NCBI RefSeq assembly: GCF_000690055.1
Contig: NZ_JJNZ01000063.1
Span: 1-36,506 of the forward strand
Source of the DNA: Pseudoalteromonas fuliginea
GTDB lineage: Bacteria; Pseudomonadota; Gammaproteobacteria; Enterobacterales; Alteromonadaceae
Direction: 5' to 3'
DNA: 36,506 nucleotides
Part shown: piece by piece, positions 32,798 to 36,506 of the stretch
How positions within the stretch are numbered: position 1 is the stretch's first letter
Layout: each line of letters opens with the position of its first letter
Program-made: the position numbers and the translations under genes
The notes under the pieces: generated by a model
The model's database searches: none
What the model was told of the DNA's origin: nothing
The model's input: the letters and a program-made list of their open reading frames with translations, nothing else

Positions 32798-34417
32798 ATG
32801 AAACAATTTACCCATCGATTATCAACATGGCAAAAGAGCTCAAAGCCACTCTTGGGTCTACTTATTATATTTTCGGCTTGGGGTAACAGCAATCAAGCAT
32901 TTGCAGCTACAACAGAAGCAGCCATTCCAGAAAGTAGTTTATTTGACGTTATAAGCGCGCGTGCTAAAAAACTAGCAAGTGAAGAATATATAGCTCCAAA
33001 AAACATTGAACTTGATGCTCTCAATAATATTGATTATCAAGATTATCGCTCTATCCGCTTCAAACAAGACAAGTCAGTGTGGAAAGACGAAGGTCTTTAC
33101 GAGCTACAGCTATTCCACCCCGGTTTTTTATATAAAACACCCGTTACAATTAATACTGTTAATAGTGACTCAAAACGCACCCGCCTCCCATTTAGTACTG
33201 ACTTTTATCAGTACGATGGCACTGCTGCTCCTCTAAAAGAAGAAATTACTAAAAGCATTGCCAATACTCAGCTTGGTCACGCTGGCTTTCGATTACATTA
33301 CCCACTAAATACCAATGAGTACAAAGATGAAGTAATGGTATTTCAAGGTGCATCTTATTTTCGTGTTGTTGGCCCAAAACAAGTTTACGGATTGTCTGCT
33401 CGCGGTTTAGCGATTGATACTGCAGAAGCTTCAGGCGAAGAATTCCCAATGTTTAAAGAGTTTTGGTTAGTTAAGCCAAAACTAGATCAAACTAATATTG
33501 TTATGTTTGCACTACTTGATAGCCCATCAGTGTCGGGGGCATATAGGTTCGATGTAGACCCAACCACAAATACGGCTGTAAAAGTAAATATGCAAATATT
33601 TGCACGTAAAGACGTTAAAAAACTAGGTATTGCCCCCTTAACGAGTATGTTTTATCACGGTGAAAACAGTACTAAATTTTTTGATGACTACCGCCCTGAA
33701 GTACACGATTCAGACGGTTTATTAACACAATCGCAAGATAATAAATGGGTGTGGCGCCCACTTAACAATCCCGCGCAACTAAGCGTCACTTCTTTTACAT
33801 ACGAGAACCCAAAAGGTTTTGGTTTAGCGCAACGCGATCGTGATTTTAATAACTACTTTGATACAGAAGCTCATTACCACGACCGCCCTAGCCTTTGGAT
33901 TGAACCAGAAGGTGAATGGGGTAATGGTCGAGTTGAGCTAGTAGAGATACCAACTGACACAGAAACGAATGACAACATAGTAAGTTATTGGGTACCTGAA
34001 AAACCCTTCAAAGCGGGAGATTCATTAAAACTAAGCTATAAAATGACGACTTTTAATGCCCATTTAAACCAACATGAAAAAGCACGCGTGGTGCGTACTA
34101 GAATTGGCAGTGCAGCACTACCAGGTGAAGACAATCCTCCACCAAAAAGTCACCGTCAATTTACTGTTGACTTTTCAGGCCCAGAGCTTAACCAGCTCTC
34201 TAAAAAGCTAGATTTAAAGGCTGATATACAGCTAACAACAGGTGAAGTGAGTGATGTAACAATACAAAAGCTACCTGATACATATGGATGGCGTGTGGCC
34301 TTTAAAATCGCCCCACAAGACGGAAAACCAGTAGATATGCGTTTATCGCTAAAACTACGTGAAAAAGAAATTAGTGAGGTATGGAGCTATGTTTGGTATC
34401 CAAATGACATCAAGTAA
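32798..34417 (+). CDS. opgG: Osmoregulated periplasmic glucan biosynthesis protein OpgG
   Basis: A 539-residue periplasmic protein needed to make or branch osmoregulated periplasmic glucans; E. coli OpgG is 511 residues. ATG 32798 is chosen because AAAGG lies 7 bases before it. ATG 32792 is in frame but touches the ribosome-binding site. The long signal peptide ends near NQAFA. Family stretches include YRSIRFKQDKSVW, LFHPGFLYKTPV, the GHAGFRLHYPLN region, ASYFRVVGPKQVYGLSARGLAIDT, FYHGENS, and LWIEPEGEWGNGRVELVEIP, covering the beta-sandwich domain and Ig-like tail. There is no twin-arginine motif, which fits OpgG rather than OpgD. opgH follows 19 bases later. Confidence 0.93.
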   Translation: MKQFTHRLSTWQKSSKPLLGLLIIFSAWGNSNQAFAATTEAAIPESSLFDVISARAKKLASEEYIAPKNIELDALNNIDYQDYRSIRFKQDKSVWKDEGLYELQLFHPGFLYKTPVTINTVNSDSKRTRLPFSTDFYQYDGTAAPLKEEITKSIANTQLGHAGFRLHYPLNTNEYKDEVMVFQGASYFRVVGPKQVYGLSARGLAIDTAEASGEEFPMFKEFWLVKPKLDQTNIVMFALLDSPSVSGAYRFDVDPTTNTAVKVNMQIFARKDVKKLGIAPLTSMFYHGENSTKFFDDYRPEVHDSDGLLTQSQDNKWVWRPLNNPAQLSVTSFTYENPKGFGLAQRDRDFNNYFDTEAHYHDRPSLWIEPEGEWGNGRVELVEIPTDTETNDNIVSYWVPEKPFKAGDSLKLSYKMTTFNAHLNQHEKARVVRTRIGSAALPGEDNPPPKSHRQFTVDFSGPELNQLSKKLDLKADIQLTTGEVSDVTIQKLPDTYGWRVAFKIAPQDGKPVDMRLSLKLREKEISEVWSYVWYPNDIK

Positions 34418-34436
34418 GCAAAACAAGGGAACGTCA

Positions 34437-36350
34437 ATGCCTTTCAAAACAGTTCGTATATGGCTGTTTGCTATTGCAGCTCTTGGCATATCAGGTTACG
34501 GCATATCTATTATGTTTGAAATTTTAAATTCAAACGGTATGACTTTACTCGAATATGCATTACTCGCCCTATTTTCAATTACGTTTGCGTGGATTGTTAC
34601 TGCATTTTGTAGCGGTACAATTGGTTTCTTACTGCAACTACTGCGCATCGATCCACTAACTTTAAAGCGTATTAAGCCAATCTCTTTCGACAGCCAAGCA
34701 CTTGCTAAGCAAAGAACAGCGGTTGTTATGCCAATCTATAACGAAGATACTCATCGTGTTATCGCAGGCTTTGAAGTAAGCCTAGAATCACTAAAAGAAA
34801 CAGGGCAACTAGATCACTTTGACTTTTATTTACTTAGCGATACCCAAGACCCACAAATAGCCAAAAACGAGTTAAGTGCATGGCATGCATTGTCTGAGCG
34901 ATTAGGCAGTACAGCTAAACACGTTTTTTACCGTCGCCGCGAAGATAATAAACACCGCAAGGTAGGCAACCTAACTGATTTTTGTGAACGTTGGGGCAGC
35001 CAGTACGACCATATGATTGTACTTGATGCTGATAGCGTAATGACCGGAAAGTGCATGCTAGAGCTTACTACAAGCATGCTAAACAACCCGCAAGCAGGCC
35101 TTATTCAAACAATTCCTATCCCCGTTCGTCAAGATACTTTTTTTGGCCGCTTTTTACAGTTTGCATCCGTACTTTACAGCCCAATGCTAGCGACTGGTTC
35201 TGCTTTTTGGCAAACCGATAAAGCAAACTATTGGGGCCACAACGCAATCATTAGAGTTGAGGCGTTTATTACCTGTTGTGGTTTACCAACGCTTAAAGGT
35301 AATGCCCCATTTGGTGGTGAAATACTAAGTCATGACTTTGTAGAAGCCTCTTTGTTACACAGTGCTAATTGGGACGTATTGCTACTATCAGACATTGAAG
35401 GGAGTTATGAAGAAGTTCCAAGTAACATTTTAGATTATGCTGTACGCGACAGACGTTGGGTACAAGGGAATATCCAACACCTTGGTTTACTGTCCTCATC
35501 AAAATTAAAGTTAATGAGTAAGTTTCATTTTTTACTGGGAGCAACGGCCTATATTTCATCGCTAATTTGGCTATCAATGCTCGCACTAAGTACGATTGAT
35601 GCCGTAACACGTGCGCTTAATAGCGATGTTTACTTTAATCGCGCGTACCAATTATTCCCGACGTGGCAAATTGCCAAAACCGAACTGATTGATTCACTAC
35701 TTTACTTAACAATCATAATTTTACTACTACCTAAATTAATGGGTGTTATTGTTACATTAGTGCACAGAAACAAACGCTTTGGTGGTTCAATTAAGCTGAT
35801 ACTAGGCTCAATCATTGAAACCGTATTTGCTATTATCGTTGCACCATTAATGATGGTATTTCATGCTTACTTTGTTATATGCGTATTTTTAGGTAAAAAA
35901 GTAAAGTGGGATGCACAGCCTCGTGAAGGTCGAATGGTTCCTTGGAGGGAAGCGTTTGGTTATACGCTATTTTCAACTATCGTCGCTATTGCATGGGGCA
36001 GCACAGCGTATTACTTTACCCCTGTATTCTTTTGGTGGTTGTCGCCAATACTATTAGGCTTAATACTCGCAGCACCTATAGTCCGTTACTCAAGTAGCAT
36101 TAAGCTAGGCGTGTTCCTTAGAGAGCTAGGTATATTTATTTGCCCTAGTGAAGTAGATAACGATGCTACTTTAGAAGCGCTTAAGGTTCATCTCAAAAAG
36201 ATTTCTGTACCTCAAGAAGGTCAATATCCAACAACTATTCCAACACTGCCAAAAGAGCATGTGGTTACAATGCCCATTCAAAGCTTTAATAAGCCACACA
36301 AGCTAAAGATGAAAGCGCTAAAAGCTAAAGCGATAAAAAAGTTTAATTAG
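34437..36350 (+). CDS. opgH: Glucan glucosyltransferase OpgH, short form
   Basis: A 637-residue inner-membrane family 2 glycosyltransferase that makes the beta-1,2-glucan backbone from UDP-glucose. ATG 34437 has AAGGGA 6 bases before it and lies just after the opgG stop. The open frame extends upstream into opgG by only 26 codons, so no long amino terminus is possible. Two membrane helices come first. The catalytic domain has VVMPIYNED, YRRREDNKHRKVGN, D197-A-D199 (nucleotide/metal binding), a SHDFVEA loop, and R337-D-R-R340-W341 for the growing chain. Several carboxyl helices follow. E. coli OpgH has about 847 residues; most of the difference is the missing cytoplasmic amino-terminal region. 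Confidence 0.94.
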   Translation: MPFKTVRIWLFAIAALGISGYGISIMFEILNSNGMTLLEYALLALFSITFAWIVTAFCSGTIGFLLQLLRIDPLTLKRIKPISFDSQALAKQRTAVVMPIYNEDTHRVIAGFEVSLESLKETGQLDHFDFYLLSDTQDPQIAKNELSAWHALSERLGSTAKHVFYRRREDNKHRKVGNLTDFCERWGSQYDHMIVLDADSVMTGKCMLELTTSMLNNPQAGLIQTIPIPVRQDTFFGRFLQFASVLYSPMLATGSAFWQTDKANYWGHNAIIRVEAFITCCGLPTLKGNAPFGGEILSHDFVEASLLHSANWDVLLLSDIEGSYEEVPSNILDYAVRDRRWVQGNIQHLGLLSSSKLKLMSKFHFLLGATAYISSLIWLSMLALSTIDAVTRALNSDVYFNRAYQLFPTWQIAKTELIDSLLYLTIIILLLPKLMGVIVTLVHRNKRFGGSIKLILGSIIETVFAIIVAPLMMVFHAYFVICVFLGKKVKWDAQPREGRMVPWREAFGYTLFSTIVAIAWGSTAYYFTPVFFWWLSPILLGLILAAPIVRYSSSIKLGVFLRELGIFICPSEVDNDATLEALKVHLKKISVPQEGQYPTTIPTLPKEHVVTMPIQSFNKPHKLKMKALKAKAIKKFN

Positions 36351-36377
36351 CGCTAAATAAAAGAGCCGTTAAAAACC

Positions 36378-36407
36378 AAAAAAGGAGCAATAAGTTGCTC
36401 CTTTTTT
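36378..36407. terminator. Intrinsic terminator after opgH
   Basis: A 13-bp stem: A6 then GGAGCAA, a TAAG loop, TTGCTCC then T6. The A run on the left makes it usable in both directions, which fits a convergent gene to the right. Confidence 0.92.
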
Positions 36408-36441
36408 ATTGTCTAATAAATATTTTTCCGCATTAAAATAG

Positions 36442-36506
36442 TTAACCTGAGCTCTGGTTAAGAGATTTACCAACGTCTTGAATTATAGTGATATTTAAAT
36501 TTATTT
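36442..36506 (-). CDS. Possible 3' end of a minus-strand gene entering from the right
   Basis: Reading the minus strand from the window edge, one frame is open for about 20 codons and ends ITIIQDVGKSLNQSSG-stop at 36442-36444. Its mix of residues looks protein-like, and a bidirectional terminator lies just beyond. It is too short to identify. A chance open frame of this length is common, so confidence is low. Confidence 0.3.
   Translation of the reverse strand, partial: INLNITIIQDVGKSLNQSSG

Noticed and set aside
34359..34436. 26-codon upstream extension of opgH inside opgG
   Set aside because: The ATG at 34437 has a strong ribosome-binding site right after the opgG stop; the extension is the opgG end in another frame.

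Overview
The window looks like chromosome of a marine gammaproteobacterium of the Alteromonadales, most probably Pseudoalteromonas. The grounds are the AT-rich composition, the protein sequences, and three conserved gene orders: murB-birA-coaX-tRNA-tuf, ubiE-ubiJ-ubiB-tatABC-tatD-hemB, and opgG-opgH. The genus is an inference from memory of such genomes; no search was run. I see no transposase, integrase, phage gene, CRISPR array or rRNA. Nearly all of it reads as stable, vertically inherited chromosome.

Layout. 1-3430 (minus strand): the first codons of tuf (EF-Tu), four tRNA genes (Thr-GGT, Gly-TCC, Tyr-GTA, Thr-TGT) behind a strong stable-RNA-type promoter, then coaX, birA and murB. 3570-9652: an exported M1 aminopeptidase, a DUF2057 (YccT/CsgI-like) periplasmic protein, hinT, a CsgD/VpsT-like LuxR regulator, and a 7-TM hybrid histidine kinase. 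9737-16036: a methionine salvage cluster (yafV-type omega-amidase, ybdL-type methionine aminotransferase, mtnB, mtnC, mtnD, mtnA, mtnK). It is arranged as two divergent promoter regions, and each contains tandem near-matches to the MetJ operator. 16082-19521: a membrane-anchored FMN glutamate-synthase-like protein and a DUF885 zinc-peptidase-like lipoprotein. 19860-20864: a GGDEF protein with a decayed active site. 20948-29637: ubiquinone genes ubiE-ubiJ-ubiB, Tat export genes tatA-tatB-tatC, a small exported protein of unknown function, tatD, an intact membrane diguanylate cyclase, and hemB. 29766-32489: a large secreted ExeM-like nuclease. 32798-36350: opgG and opgH for osmoregulated periplasmic glucans. 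The last 65 bases may be the end of a minus-strand gene.

How they work together. The mtn genes recycle methylthioribose, left over from S-adenosylmethionine use, back to methionine. Every step after the nucleosidase is present, and the omega-amidase removes the by-product of a glutamine-dependent last step. The two candidate MetJ sites suggest that the whole cluster is shut down together when S-adenosylmethionine is plentiful. A second theme is surface-lifestyle control: a CsgD-like regulator, a hybrid kinase, one active and one degenerate GGDEF protein, and a relative of a curli inhibitor. Their functional connection is not shown by the sequence.

Most novel-looking points: the paired MetJ-like operators over the salvage cluster; the degenerate GGDEF protein beside ubiE; the hybrid kinase with an eroded HPt-like tail next to the CsgD-like regulator; and the uncharacterised exported protein between tatC and tatD. 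I did not find a clear new defence or mobile system.
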